Of a stretch of DNA of 64,000 nucleotides, positions 1 to 9,701 are shown piece after piece; within the stretch, counting starts at the first letter, position 1; every line of letters begins with the position of its first letter. The position numbers were made by a program, and so were the translations under genes. The DNA is taken from positions 1 to 64,000 of the forward strand of contig NZ_JWJH01000017.1 in assembly GCF_000949865.1 (NCBI RefSeq). Direction: 5' to 3'. The notes under the pieces are model-generated. The model was not told where the DNA came from. It saw only the letters and a list, made by a program, of their open reading frames with translations, and ran no database searches. The stretch is from Rhizobium nepotum 39/7 (GTDB lineage Bacteria > Pseudomonadota > Alphaproteobacteria > Rhizobiales > Rhizobiaceae).

Positions 1-13
1 ACCGGACAGTAGT

Positions 14-35
14 GGGTCAAGCCCGAGGATGACGT
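14..35. repeat. Fragment of palindromic intergenic repeat
   Basis: These 22 bases are identical to positions 9600-9621, one arm of the palindromic repeat near nagZ. Only one arm is visible here, because the window edge cuts the element. Such elements are scattered between genes in Rhizobiaceae. Confidence 0.5.
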
Positions 36-70
36 CGAATGTGTGGAGACGTTTGCATCTCCCCAAAATG

Positions 71-96
71 AAAAAGCCGGGCGTTCGGCCCGGCTT
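71..96 (-). terminator. Rho-independent terminator after nlpD
   Basis: A GC-rich hairpin with stem AGCCGGGC/GCCCGGCT and loop GTTC is followed, on the minus strand, by a T-run. It lies 24 bases beyond the nlpD stop codon and probably ends the surE-pcm-nlpD transcript. Confidence 0.85.
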
Positions 97-119
97 CATC
101 ATTCCTTGAGACGCAATAC

Positions 120-1742
120 CTATTCAAGGAAACCGGATGGGTTCACCGGCGTCGCATCCTTGCGAACTTCGAAGTGAACCTGAGGACGTTTGGCGCTGCC
201 GGTCATGCCTGATGTGGCGATGGTCTGGCCGCGCTGAACCTTCTGGCCGCGCTGCACGTCGAGATTGGCGGCGTTGCCGTAAACGGTGACCTTGCCGTCG
301 TCGTGGCGGACGAGCACGGTGTTGCCGAGCTGCTTCAGGCCGTTGCCCGCATAGATGACCACACCGTTTTCGGCGGCCTTGATCGGCGTGCCTTCCGGGA
401 CGGAGATGTTGATGCCATCGTTGCGGCTGCCTTCGACATTATCGCCGAAATTGTTGATGACCGCACCGCGAACCGGCCAGCGATATTTGCCGATGCCGGT
501 GGATTCCGGAGCGATCGAGGCCATATCGGACTTCTTCTCGATGTCGCCGACGCTTGCCGTGGCAGCGGGAGCGGCAGGTATGGTCGCAGCGGCGGACGGA
601 GCCTTGTAGGGTTCCGGCTTGGCGGATGCGGTTTCGACTGCCTTCGTCGCCTCCTTGGCGGGTACGGAGGCCGTCTTGATGGCGTCGGTCGAAGCACCGG
701 GCATGGCGAGTGTCTGGCCGACACGGATGCTTTCGCTGGAAATGCCGTTCGCGGCCTTGAGCGCTGCAACCGACACGCCGTTTTCACGGGCGATCTTTGC
801 CAGGCTGTCGCCCGGCTGAACCTTGTAGCCACCGCTTGGCGGCAGAGGCTTGCCGCCGGGAGGCGTGAGCTTGCCGTTTTCGGCGGAAACCTTGTCGCGA
901 GCCGCCGTCTGCGTGGGCAATACGGCCACATTCTGCTCGGGACCGCGCAGCGGGGTCGGCTTGTCGCCGTTGCGGTTGAGCGCAATGTCGCTGGCCGCAG
1001 CCTTGGCGGCGTTGCGGGCCTGACCGAACTTCGGAATGAGGATAGACTGGCCAGCCTGCGCGGAAGCCGCGGTCTTCAGACCATTGACCCGCAGCAGTTC
1101 CTTTTCAGGAACGCCGTAGCGGTTGGAAATCGTGGCGATGCTTTCACCCGGACGCAGCGTCACTGAAGAAGCGCCATCCGTATGCCAGCCATTCTTGTCG
1201 GAACGGACGGTTGCAGTGGTGAGATTGTCGGTGGGAGCGGCGGCCTGCTGTGCGGGCGCTGCGAGAGACGGCGCGGCCTGTCGCTGCGCGGAAGGGAAAG
1301 GCTGGGCCATGGCGTCGTTGCGCGTCGCCGGATCGCGGCTTGCCACCGCCGTCGGTGCCGACAGCTCGGAGCGCTGGACCGGAGAGGCCGAAGCGGAGCG
1401 CGCCGTGGAAGGCTGGACGCCGCCGCCGTAACCGCCGGAGGACGGGTAGGAATTGGCCATGCCGGAATTTGCGGCCATGTTCTGGTTGGCGTAACCGCCC
1501 TGCGGTGTCGCAGAGGCGTAGCCGCCGTTCATGTCGCCTTGCGGAACCGGGACCTGCCCATAAGCACCGCCGCCCTGACGGGCTGGAATTGACGCCGTGG
1601 TCATCTTATCCGGTCCACTGGAAAAGAGGCCGCTGAACCGCGTTGCATCCGAGCTACAGCCCGTTGCGACGCTTGCCAGCAATGCCGCTGCGAACATTTT
1701 TGCGACTGATTTTCCGATTTTAGACGAATGTCTCATACGCAT
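120..1742 (-). CDS. nlpD: NlpD/LytM-like lipoprotein (two LysM, degenerate M23)
   Basis: Envelope lipoprotein that most likely binds peptidoglycan and activates amidases at division, like E. coli NlpD and Caulobacter DipM. An open frame runs up to 1817, but the signal peptide with lipobox ...ATGC begins only near 1742/1736, so I chose the inner ATG at 1742 (540 residues). After the lipid anchor comes a long low-complexity Gly/Pro/Ala/Gln linker, LysM 1 near 193-237, LysM 2 near 307-350, and a C-terminal M23 domain from about 425. The first zinc ligand is Asn (NDGIN instead of HxGxD) and the HxH motif reads QVH, so the peptidase should be catalytically dead, as in E. coli NlpD. It is the last gene of surE-pcm-nlpD, a linkage also known in enterobacteria. 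The 300 bases between it and pcm are AT-rich and hold no other gene; its own promoter could lie there. Confidence 0.88.
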   Translation of the reverse strand: MRMRHSSKIGKSVAKMFAAALLASVATGCSSDATRFSGLFSSGPDKMTTASIPARQGGGAYGQVPVPQGDMNGGYASATPQGGYANQNMAANSGMANSYPSSGGYGGGVQPSTARSASASPVQRSELSAPTAVASRDPATRNDAMAQPFPSAQRQAAPSLAAPAQQAAAPTDNLTTATVRSDKNGWHTDGASSVTLRPGESIATISNRYGVPEKELLRVNGLKTAASAQAGQSILIPKFGQARNAAKAAASDIALNRNGDKPTPLRGPEQNVAVLPTQTAARDKVSAENGKLTPPGGKPLPPSGGYKVQPGDSLAKIARENGVSVAALKAANGISSESIRVGQTLAMPGASTDAIKTASVPAKEATKAVETASAKPEPYKAPSAAATIPAAPAATASVGDIEKKSDMASIAPESTGIGKYRWPVRGAVINNFGDNVEGSRNDGINISVPEGTPIKAAENGVVIYAGNGLKQLGNTVLVRHDDGKVTVYGNAANLDVQRGQKVQRGQTIATSGMTGSAKRPQVHFEVRKDATPVNPSGFLE

Positions 1743-2042
1743 GACTCGATCTACACTGACGCCAACCCGCCGCATCGAGGTCGATCCGGCACAAATTTCA
1801 CTTCTTGCAAGGTCCATTTCCCGATCCCGGGAATACCATGCGTCGATGTTTATGATTAAAGCGCGTTAGTGTTACCACGCCGTTAAAACGTTAAGCCGCT
1901 CGGCGCTTTTTTGACACTTCGATAACCATGACGAAAACCGGATGCGTCATGTTGGGACAATATTACGATGGAAAATCAGTTGGTTGTGATAATTTAGAAT
2001 ATTCTAAGACGAAAATTAATCGCCCTGGAAATTTTCATTTTG

Positions 2043-2696
2043 TCACAAATGCCGCGCAATATGGCTGCCAAGCGGCAGATAAGGCGCTTCGAACAGCTCT
2101 TCCTTCTCGAAGCGGCTGCCGGTCTTGGAAAAGCGGGTCATCACACAGCGGTCGCCTTCAAGGATGATCGGTGCGATCATCATGCCGCCGGAGACGATCT
2201 GCTCGGCGAAAAAGCGGGGCATGGTGGTGAAGGCGGCGGTGGAGACGATGCGGTCGAAGGTGCCTTCACCCACCAGACCATTGCTGCCATCCGCCTGGCG
2301 GATGACGACATTGCGGATGGAAAGATCGTCCAGACAGTTCTGCGCCTGCTGCACCAGCGTTTTGTAACGCTCAAGCGAAAAGACACGCTCCACCCGGCGC
2401 GCCATGATCGCCGTCATGAACCCGCTGCCGGTGCCGATTTCCAGCACACGTTGGCCCGGCTTCAATTGCAGGCGGGCGAGGATTTTCACCGCCATATCGG
2501 CGCCTTCCATGAAGGCACCGCAGTCGATCGGGATCGTCCGGCTGGAATAGGCGTCGGTCGCAAATTGCGGCGGCACGAATTTGGAACGCGGCGTCTGCTC
2601 GACCGCCGTCAAAAGGTCGAGGTCGGAAATCCCCTCGCCCCGCAGGCGGAGAACGAGAGCTGCAAAACCTTCCTTTTCGACCATGGCAGATTTCAA
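2043..2696 (-). CDS. pcm: Protein-L-isoaspartate O-methyltransferase
   Basis: Methylates L-isoaspartyl residues in damaged proteins, using S-adenosylmethionine, so that they can return to aspartate; cytoplasmic. The 217-residue product has the normal family length. It shows the SAM-binding motif [16 protein letters not shown] near 86-101 and the family's substrate-loop region around PIDCGAFM. Its ATG overlaps the surE stop codon as ATGA (2693-2696), so the two genes are translationally coupled. A second, more divergent Pcm-like gene lies at 25095-25766. The surE-pcm-nlpD order supports the assignment. Confidence 0.93.
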   Translation of the reverse strand: MKSAMVEKEGFAALVLRLRGEGISDLDLLTAVEQTPRSKFVPPQFATDAYSSRTIPIDCGAFMEGADMAVKILARLQLKPGQRVLEIGTGSGFMTAIMARRVERVFSLERYKTLVQQAQNCLDDLSIRNVVIRQADGSNGLVGEGTFDRIVSTAAFTTMPRFFAEQIVSGGMMIAPIILEGDRCVMTRFSKTGSRFEKEELFEAPYLPLGSHIARHL

Positions 2697-3463
2697 TCGG
2701 CGACTCCGAATCCAAGCGCTTCCGCAACCCGATCCTTCACCGTGTAGTCCGTCAGGTCAAGCTTTAGCGGCGTGACCGAAATCTTGCCGTGTTTCAAAGC
2801 GTGGATATCCGTACCCTCACGGAAGGTGCCGAGGCGTTCGCCGAAGCGCAGCCAGTAATAGGGAAGACCGCGGCCATCCTTGCGTTCTTCCACCGTCAGG
2901 CCGAAATCAAGCTTGCCCTGCCCGGTGACAGATACACCCTGCACATCATCAGGTGCGCAATTGGGGAAATTGAGATTGAGGAAAGTGCCATCGGGCAGAT
3001 CCACATTCATCAGCTTGCGCAAAAGATCCGGCGCATGCGTCTCGGCCACCTCCCACGGCACGGCGCGGCCTTCGCCATGGCTGAACGCCTGGCTGAGCGC
3101 GAAAGACCGCACCCCTTGCAGCGTGCCTTCGATGGCGCCGGCAATCGTGCCCGAATAGGTCACGTCATCAGCCATGTTGGCGCCGGCATTGACGCCTGAC
3201 AGCACCAGATCAGGCTTTTCCGGCAGGACCTCACGGATGCCCATGATGACGCAGTCGGTCGGCGTGCCGCGCAGCGCGAAATGCTTGTCGGAAATCTTGC
3301 GCAATCTCAGCGGTTCGGAAAGCGTCAGCGAATGGGCAAGCCCGCTCTGATCGGTTTCCGGCGCGACGATCCAGACATCGTCGGACAGCGTGCGGGCGAT
3401 ACGCTCCAGCACCGCCAGACCTTCGGCGTGGATACCGTCGTCATTGGTCAGCAAAATCCGCAT
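2693..3463 (-). CDS. surE: 5'/3'-nucleotidase SurE
   Basis: Metal-dependent nucleoside monophosphate phosphatase linked to stationary-phase survival. The 256-residue product begins with the family signature RILLTNDDG, whose paired Asp residues bind the divalent metal. It continues with [18 protein letters not shown], the second conserved metal and phosphate loop. The start is preceded by a GGGAGAG ribosome site. It lies 57 bases after serS and overlaps pcm by four bases, so serS-surE-pcm-nlpD is probably one transcript. Confidence 0.95.
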   Translation of the reverse strand: MRILLTNDDGIHAEGLAVLERIARTLSDDVWIVAPETDQSGLAHSLTLSEPLRLRKISDKHFALRGTPTDCVIMGIREVLPEKPDLVLSGVNAGANMADDVTYSGTIAGAIEGTLQGVRSFALSQAFSHGEGRAVPWEVAETHAPDLLRKLMNVDLPDGTFLNLNFPNCAPDDVQGVSVTGQGKLDFGLTVEERKDGRGLPYYWLRFGERLGTFREGTDIHALKHGKISVTPLKLDLTDYTVKDRVAEALGFGVAD

Positions 3464-3520
3464 GTTTCTCTCCCGCTATTCTTTCATTCAAATGCGGGCA
3501 TGCCCGCCGCCGCCGTTAGA

Positions 3521-4804
<1,284 letters not shown>

Positions 4805-4845
4805 CGTCGTTCCAGACCGTTGTTGGTCGCTCGCGTTTTATCAGC

Positions 4846-4870
4846 AAAACGCCGGGCGAAAGGCCCGGCG
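4846..4870 (-). terminator. Terminator after tatC
   Basis: The hairpin CGCCGGGC/GCCCGGCG is followed on the minus strand by TTTTG. It lies between tatC and serS and probably ends most tatABC transcripts. Confidence 0.75.
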
Positions 4871-4907
4871 CGAGGAATTTGATGAGCGGGAAGACCGTGG
4901 CGAACCG

Positions 4908-5711
4908 TCAGGTCTCTTCCAGCTCCGTGCTTTTGGATTCCGCAGCACGTTTCCTCTCCACGAGTCGAGCCATGTAGATGGAAATCTCGTAGAGAATGAT
5001 CGCGGGCAGCGCAAGACCGATCTGGGACATGGGGTCCGGCGGCGTCAGCACGGCCGCGACCACGAAGGCCATGACGATGGCGAACTTGCGCTTTTCCCGC
5101 AGCCAGTCACTGGTCAGAAGCCCGACGCGCGCCAGAAGCGTAGTGACGACGGGCAGCTGGAACACCAGGCCGAAGGACAGAACCAGCGTCATGATGAGGC
5201 TGAGATATTCCGACACCTTCGGCATCAGGGAAATCGCCACCTCGCCGTCTTCCGGCAATTGCTGCATGGCAAGGAAGAACCACATGACCATGGGCGTGAA
5301 GAAGAAATAGACGAGCGCCGCACCGACGAGAAACAGGATCGGCGAAGCGATCAGGAACGGCAGGAAGGCGGCGCGCTCATTCTTGTAGAGGCCGGGCGCC
5401 ACGAATTTATAGAGCTGCGAGGCAATCACCGGAAAGGACAGCACCATCGCGCCGAACATGGCGACCTTGATCTGCGTGAAGAAGAATTCCTGCGGCGCGG
5501 TATAGATCAGCGACGATTTCGTAACATCGAGCCCCGCCCAGAGTACCGCCCATTTATAGGGGATGACGAGCAGGTTGAAGAGATGCTTGGCAACGGCGAA
5601 ACAGCCGATGAAGGCGACGAAGAACGCGCCGAGCGCCCAGATCAGCCGCGTGCGCAACTCCATGAGATGCTCGATAAGCGGCTGCGGCTTATCTTCTGTT
5701 TCCCCGCTCAT
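4908..5711 (-). CDS. tatC: Sec-independent translocase subunit TatC
   Basis: Core receptor of the twin-arginine export machine in the inner membrane; with TatB it recognises signal peptides of folded proteins. The 267-residue product shows about six hydrophobic spans and the conserved N-terminal stretch PLIEHLMELRTRLIWA just before the first span. Its start overlaps the tatB stop as ATGA. The tatA-tatB-tatC order and the single complete copy suggest that this is the main Tat system of the cell. Confidence 0.97.
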   Translation of the reverse strand: MSGETEDKPQPLIEHLMELRTRLIWALGAFFVAFIGCFAVAKHLFNLLVIPYKWAVLWAGLDVTKSSLIYTAPQEFFFTQIKVAMFGAMVLSFPVIASQLYKFVAPGLYKNERAAFLPFLIASPILFLVGAALVYFFFTPMVMWFFLAMQQLPEDGEVAISLMPKVSEYLSLIMTLVLSFGLVFQLPVVTTLLARVGLLTSDWLREKRKFAIVMAFVVAAVLTPPDPMSQIGLALPAIILYEISIYMARLVERKRAAESKSTELEET

Positions 5712-6418
5712 GCTTCATCCTTTTTGGGCTTCACGGCCTTTATTCTTGCCGTTTTGACCGGTTTGGCATCCAGCGCCGCTTTATCGACTACCGGCTTTCT
5801 GGCCGGAGCTTTTACCGGCGGCTGCGAAATAGCGGGTTCGCTGGTTTTGGGAGAGGCAACGACTTCCGGCGTCGCGGACGACTTGATCCGGCTGGCGCGT
5901 TTCGGCTTGGCGGCAACCACCTCGGCCTCCACTGTCACGGCGGATTTTTCCGGCGTCTTTTTCGCCCGAGCACGCTTCGGCTTTTCCTCCGCAACCGCAG
6001 CAACCGTTGCAGATGCCGCTGTCGTGGCAACCACGGCGGGCGGTGTCTCGGGAAGTTTCATCTCCGGCTCGGGCACGCCGACGAGCGGTGCGACCGGCTC
6101 GCTCGTCGCAGGTGCGGCCGTCGCTTTCTGGAGATCGGACTTGATCTCGTTGCCGAGCTGGCGAAGCGGGTTCATCGCATCGCGCAGGGAATTGGTGGGG
6201 TTGAGATTTCGGACGTCCGAGATCGTCTGCCGCACATCGTCCATATCGGCCTCTTTCAAGGCCTCATCGAACTGGGTGCGGAAGTCCCCCGCCATCTTGC
6301 GGAGGCCGGCCATCGTCTTGCCGAAGGCGCGGATCATGGGCGGCAAATCCTTTGGTCCGACGACCACGATCAATACTACCGCAATCACCAGAAGCTCGCT
6401 CCAGCCGATATCTAACAT
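5708..6418 (-). CDS. tatB: Sec-independent translocase subunit TatB
   Basis: Tat signal-peptide receptor partner of TatC. One N-terminal membrane helix (residues about 3-20) ends in VVGPKDLPPMIRA, the TatB-type hinge with Glu8-equivalent in GWSEL, and an amphipathic helix follows. The C-terminal half is a long Ala/Pro/Lys/Thr-rich tail, typical of alphaproteobacterial TatB and longer than in E. coli. I chose the ATG at 6418, which has GGGAG nine bases upstream, over the TTG one codon earlier. Confidence 0.95.
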   Translation of the reverse strand: MLDIGWSELLVIAVVLIVVVGPKDLPPMIRAFGKTMAGLRKMAGDFRTQFDEALKEADMDDVRQTISDVRNLNPTNSLRDAMNPLRQLGNEIKSDLQKATAAPATSEPVAPLVGVPEPEMKLPETPPAVVATTAASATVAAVAEEKPKRARAKKTPEKSAVTVEAEVVAAKPKRASRIKSSATPEVVASPKTSEPAISQPPVKAPARKPVVDKAALDAKPVKTARIKAVKPKKDEA

Positions 6419-6473
6419 CAATATGCTCCCGAGAGCCTAGCGCCAGTCTCACAACAGGCAGCAAACACGCCGC

Positions 6474-6683
6474 TTACTTGGTCTCGTCAGCCTTGTGGTC
6501 GACTGTCTTGGCATTGGCATCCGCCGCCGGTGGAGGCGTCGCATCTTCGTCCGACATGCCCTTCTTGAAGCTCTTGATACCCTTGGCGACATCGCCCATC
6601 AGTTCCGGGATCTTGCCGCGTCCGAAGAGAACGAGAACGATCACCAGCACGATCAGCCAATGCCACACACTAAAAGAACCCAT
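6474..6683 (-). CDS. tatA: Sec-independent translocase subunit TatA
   Basis: Pore-forming subunit of Tat export. The 69-residue product has one N-terminal membrane helix, then the diagnostic [12 protein letters not shown] hinge and an amphipathic helix, and an acidic Ala/Asp tail. AGGAG lies nine bases before the ATG. It is first of tatA-tatB-tatC, 129 bases after scpB. Confidence 0.97.
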   Translation of the reverse strand: MGSFSVWHWLIVLVIVLVLFGRGKIPELMGDVAKGIKSFKKGMSDEDATPPPAADANAKTVDHKADETK

Positions 6684-6812
6684 AACTCAAACTCCTGAAT
6701 TTCGCTTTCAGACGATGTAAGACGTTTGAAAGGCTTTTTCAAACAACAAATTGTCGGTTTGACAGGGAGTGCGCATAAAGTTTTCGTGCCTTAGCGCCGC
6801 CCCATGGCGATA

Positions 6813-7547
6813 TCAATCGTCGCCATCGCCGCCGCCCGGCGCAAGCAGGCCCAACTCTTCCAGATCGAGCTGCGTGATCGGGTCTTCGTCCTCGCGCAAT
6901 TCGTCGCTCATCATCGGCAAAGGCACGCCGAAATTGGACGGAATGCGGCCCGAAAGCAGGCCCGCACCCTTCAGCTCCTCAAGGCCCGGCAGATCCCGCA
7001 ACTCCTCAAGGCCGAAATGATCGAGAAACTCAACCGTGGTGCCGATCGTCACCGGCCTGCCCGGCGTGCGCCTGCGGCCCCTGAAACGCACCCAGCCCGC
7101 TTCCATCAGCACGTCGAGCGTGCCGCGCGAGGTCTGCACGCCACGGATTTCCTCGATTTCGGCGCGTGTCACCGGTTGATGATAGGCGATAATCGCCAGA
7201 ACTTCCAGCGCCGCGCGCGAGAGCTTCTTCGGCTCCTTCTCCTCCGAGCGAATGACGAAGGAAAGATCGCCCGCCGTTCGGAACGCCCATTGCCCGCCCA
7301 CCTGCACGAGATTGACCCCCCGCTCGCCATAAGCGGCTTTCAGGCCGTGCAGGATGGCGATGACATCCATGCCGCGCGGCAGGCGCTCGGCAATGAAAGC
7401 CATCGAAACCGGCTCGGCCGAGGCGAAGATCAGCGCCTCGGCGATCCGCTCGGCCTCTTTCAGCTGGCGCTCGGAAAATACCGTGGGTTCGGCCTCGGCC
7501 GCATCCGCCACGATGGTCGCCTCGCCGGTCTCGTCGTCATTTGTCAT
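6813..7547 (-). CDS. scpB: Segregation and condensation protein B
   Basis: Winged-helix dimer that joins ScpA and SMC in the bacterial condensin, which compacts and separates chromosomes. The core LKEAERIAEALIFASAEPV, ALEVLAIIAYHQPVTR and GRPVTIGTTVEFLDHFGL blocks are all present, and the C-terminus is acidic. The frame is open to 7565, but AAGGA sits at the right distance only from the ATG pair at 7545-7550, so I chose 7547. It overlaps the end of scpA by 11 bases, so the two partners are translationally coupled. Confidence 0.94.
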   Translation of the reverse strand: MTNDDETGEATIVADAAEAEPTVFSERQLKEAERIAEALIFASAEPVSMAFIAERLPRGMDVIAILHGLKAAYGERGVNLVQVGGQWAFRTAGDLSFVIRSEEKEPKKLSRAALEVLAIIAYHQPVTRAEIEEIRGVQTSRGTLDVLMEAGWVRFRGRRRTPGRPVTIGTTVEFLDHFGLEELRDLPGLEELKGAGLLSGRIPSNFGVPLPMMSDELREDEDPITQLDLEELGLLAPGGGDGDD

Positions 7548-8385
7548 CATTGGTCCTTTCGGCATTCACCGCGCGATCGTCTCTTTCGCTCCTGCGCATA
7601 TAGATGGGCTGGAAGGCGCCATCCTGCCGGATTTGCAACGATCCCTCGCGCACCAGCTCCAGCGAGGCGGCAAAGGCGCTGGCGATCGCCGTCACCCGCA
7701 TGGCGGGGTCGGGCACATATTGCAGCAGATATTGATCGAGCACGGTCCATTCGCCGACATCGCCAAGCAGGCTGTTCAAAAGTTCCCGCGCCTCCACCAA
7801 CGACCAGACCTGACGTTTTTCAATCGTCACCTGGGTAATGGCCTGCCTTTGCCGCAGATTGGCATAGGCGCTCAGGAGATCGTAGAGGTTGGCCTCGTAT
7901 ACCGAGCGGTTGATATGCGGAATATGCTCCGGCGCACCACGGGCGAAAACATCGCGGCCAAGCTGGGCGCGGTTGACGAGCTTTTCAGCCGCCTCGCGCA
8001 TCGCTTCCAGACGTTTCAGTCGGAAGGCCAGCGTCGCGGCCATTTCCTCGCCGGAGGGGCCGTCATCCTTCGCCTGCTGCGGAATGAGGAGTTTGGATTT
8101 GAGGAAGGCGAGCCAGGCCGCCATGACAAGATAATCGGCCGCAAGCTCGATGCGCACACGGCGCACGCTTTCCACGAATTGCAGATATTGCTCGGCAAGG
8201 GCCAGCACCGAAATGCGTGACAGATCGACCTTCTGCGTGCGGGCAAGGTGCAGCAGAAGATCGAGCGGGCCTTCGAAACCCGCGACATCGATGACCAGCC
8301 CGGCCTCGCCCGTCAGCCGCTCCGGCGTCACATCCTGCCAGAGCTTGTCCATCGGCGTTGAATTGCGAGACTTGTCTGCGGCCAT
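7537..8385 (-). CDS. scpA: Segregation and condensation protein A
   Basis: Kleisin subunit that bridges SMC heads. The 282-residue product carries the N-terminal kleisin block FEGPLDLLLHLARTQKVDLS (residues about 38-57) and the following EQYLQF helix, plus a C-terminal winged-helix segment rich in Arg. It lies just after nagZ and overlaps scpB. The nagZ-scpA-scpB-tatABC order is common in Rhizobiales. Confidence 0.95.
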   Translation of the reverse strand: MAADKSRNSTPMDKLWQDVTPERLTGEAGLVIDVAGFEGPLDLLLHLARTQKVDLSRISVLALAEQYLQFVESVRRVRIELAADYLVMAAWLAFLKSKLLIPQQAKDDGPSGEEMAATLAFRLKRLEAMREAAEKLVNRAQLGRDVFARGAPEHIPHINRSVYEANLYDLLSAYANLRQRQAITQVTIEKRQVWSLVEARELLNSLLGDVGEWTVLDQYLLQYVPDPAMRVTAIASAFAASLELVREGSLQIRQDGAFQPIYMRRSERDDRAVNAERTNDDK

Positions 8386-8443
8386 TGTTCCATCCGCCGG
8401 GCGTCCGGCCTGTCTTCCCGCGTGGGAGACCGCCGCCCGATCG

Positions 8444-9460
8444 TCAGGAAACGGCCCACATGGCGTTGAATTCGGCTCTCAGTTCAGCCTCGTCGGAGGC
8501 GTCAGTGGCGGGGAAACCCGCTTCCACGGCCCGCACCCGCTCCAGCGAACGGCCGGAAAGAACGGGAACCTCCTTCACGACCTCACGCATTTCACCCATC
8601 ACGCCGTTGCAATGCAAGACTATATCGCAGCCACCAGCAACAATATTCGCGGCGCGTTCGCCGAGCGTGCCCTTCAGCGCATTCATCGAACTGTCGTCGG
8701 ACATCAGCAATCCGTCAAAGCCGATCCGGCCGCGAATGATCTCCTCTATCACCTTCGGCGAGGTCGTCGCGGGCCGTTCCCGGTCGACGGCGTTGAAGAC
8801 CAGATGCGCGCTCATCGCCATCAATTCGCGGTTAAGCGCACGGAACGGCACGAAGTCATGGGCGTCCAACTCGTCGAGCGGCACATCGACAACAGGCAGT
8901 TCATGGTGCGAATCGACCATGCCGCGACCGTGACCGGGCATGTGTTTCATGACAGGCAGCATACCGCCCGCCTTGAGGCCGTCGGCCGCCGCCTGCCCCA
9001 TCTCGGCCACCATAATCGGCGAGTAGCCATAGGCACGGTTGCCGATGACATTGCTGGCGCCTTCCACCGGCACGTCGAGCACCGGCAGGCAATCGACGTT
9101 GATGCCGAGCCTCATCAGGTCGAAGGCATGCAGGCGCGACATCAGCCAGGCTGCACGCAGGCCGTCCTCGCGGTCGCGCTCGTAGATTTCGCCGAGGATA
9201 CGGGCATTTGGATAGGCCTGCAGGGTCGGCGGCTTGATGCGCTGGACGCGCCCGCCTTCCTGATCGATCAGAACCGGGGCGTCGGGTCGCCCGATGGCGT
9301 CACGCATGAAAGCGACGAGATCGGTGATCTGCTGCGGCTCACCGATGTTGCGCCCGAAGAGAATGAAGCCCCACGGCTGTTCATCGCGGTAAAGGGCAAT
9401 CTCGTCAGCGGTAAGCGTAAGCCCGCCGCATCCGAGGATCATAGCTTTGCAATCGGTCAT
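8444..9460 (-). CDS. nagZ: Beta-N-acetylhexosaminidase NagZ
   Basis: Cytoplasmic GH3 enzyme that removes GlcNAc from anhydro-muropeptides during peptidoglycan recycling. The family signature KHMPGHGRGMVDSHHELP is complete, including the catalytic His and Asp of the mobile loop; the nucleophile Asp is in LLMSDDSSMNAL. I prefer the ATG at 9460, giving 338 residues and the usual start close to CKAMILGCGG, over the extended frame from 9505. There is no signal peptide, as expected. The SPOR protein upstream and scpAB downstream place it in a cell-wall and division neighbourhood. Confidence 0.95.
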   Translation of the reverse strand: MTDCKAMILGCGGLTLTADEIALYRDEQPWGFILFGRNIGEPQQITDLVAFMRDAIGRPDAPVLIDQEGGRVQRIKPPTLQAYPNARILGEIYERDREDGLRAAWLMSRLHAFDLMRLGINVDCLPVLDVPVEGASNVIGNRAYGYSPIMVAEMGQAAADGLKAGGMLPVMKHMPGHGRGMVDSHHELPVVDVPLDELDAHDFVPFRALNRELMAMSAHLVFNAVDRERPATTSPKVIEEIIRGRIGFDGLLMSDDSSMNALKGTLGERAANIVAGGCDIVLHCNGVMGEMREVVKEVPVLSGRSLERVRAVEAGFPATDASDEAELRAEFNAMWAVS

Positions 9461-9549
9461 GATGTCACGCTCGCAGGGAAAAGAGGCAATTAGGAGGAGG
9501 AACAAGCCGCTCGTTTCGAGGCAGCGGTGGAAGCTTGAACGTTTCCACC

Positions 9550-9619
9550 GTCATCCTCGGGCTTGACCCGAGGATCCATTCCGGCGGCTGCGGATCCTCG
9601 GGTCAAGCCCGAGGATGAC
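9550..9619. repeat. Palindromic intergenic repeat
   Basis: Two 28-base arms are exact inverted copies of each other (9550-9577 and 9592-9619), and each arm is itself a near-palindrome around CTTGACCC. A third arm is seen at 14-35. It lies in the 240-base space between nagZ and the SPOR gene and codes for nothing. It resembles dispersed rhizobial palindromic elements; the exact family name is not certain. Confidence 0.75.
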
Positions 9620-9701
9620 GTAGAGTTTGCTGGAAGGTTCTCATACTTCAAGGGCTGCCTTGGGCGGCAGCCCCAATCTTTCTACGCCGGACCGGCCGCT
9701 A

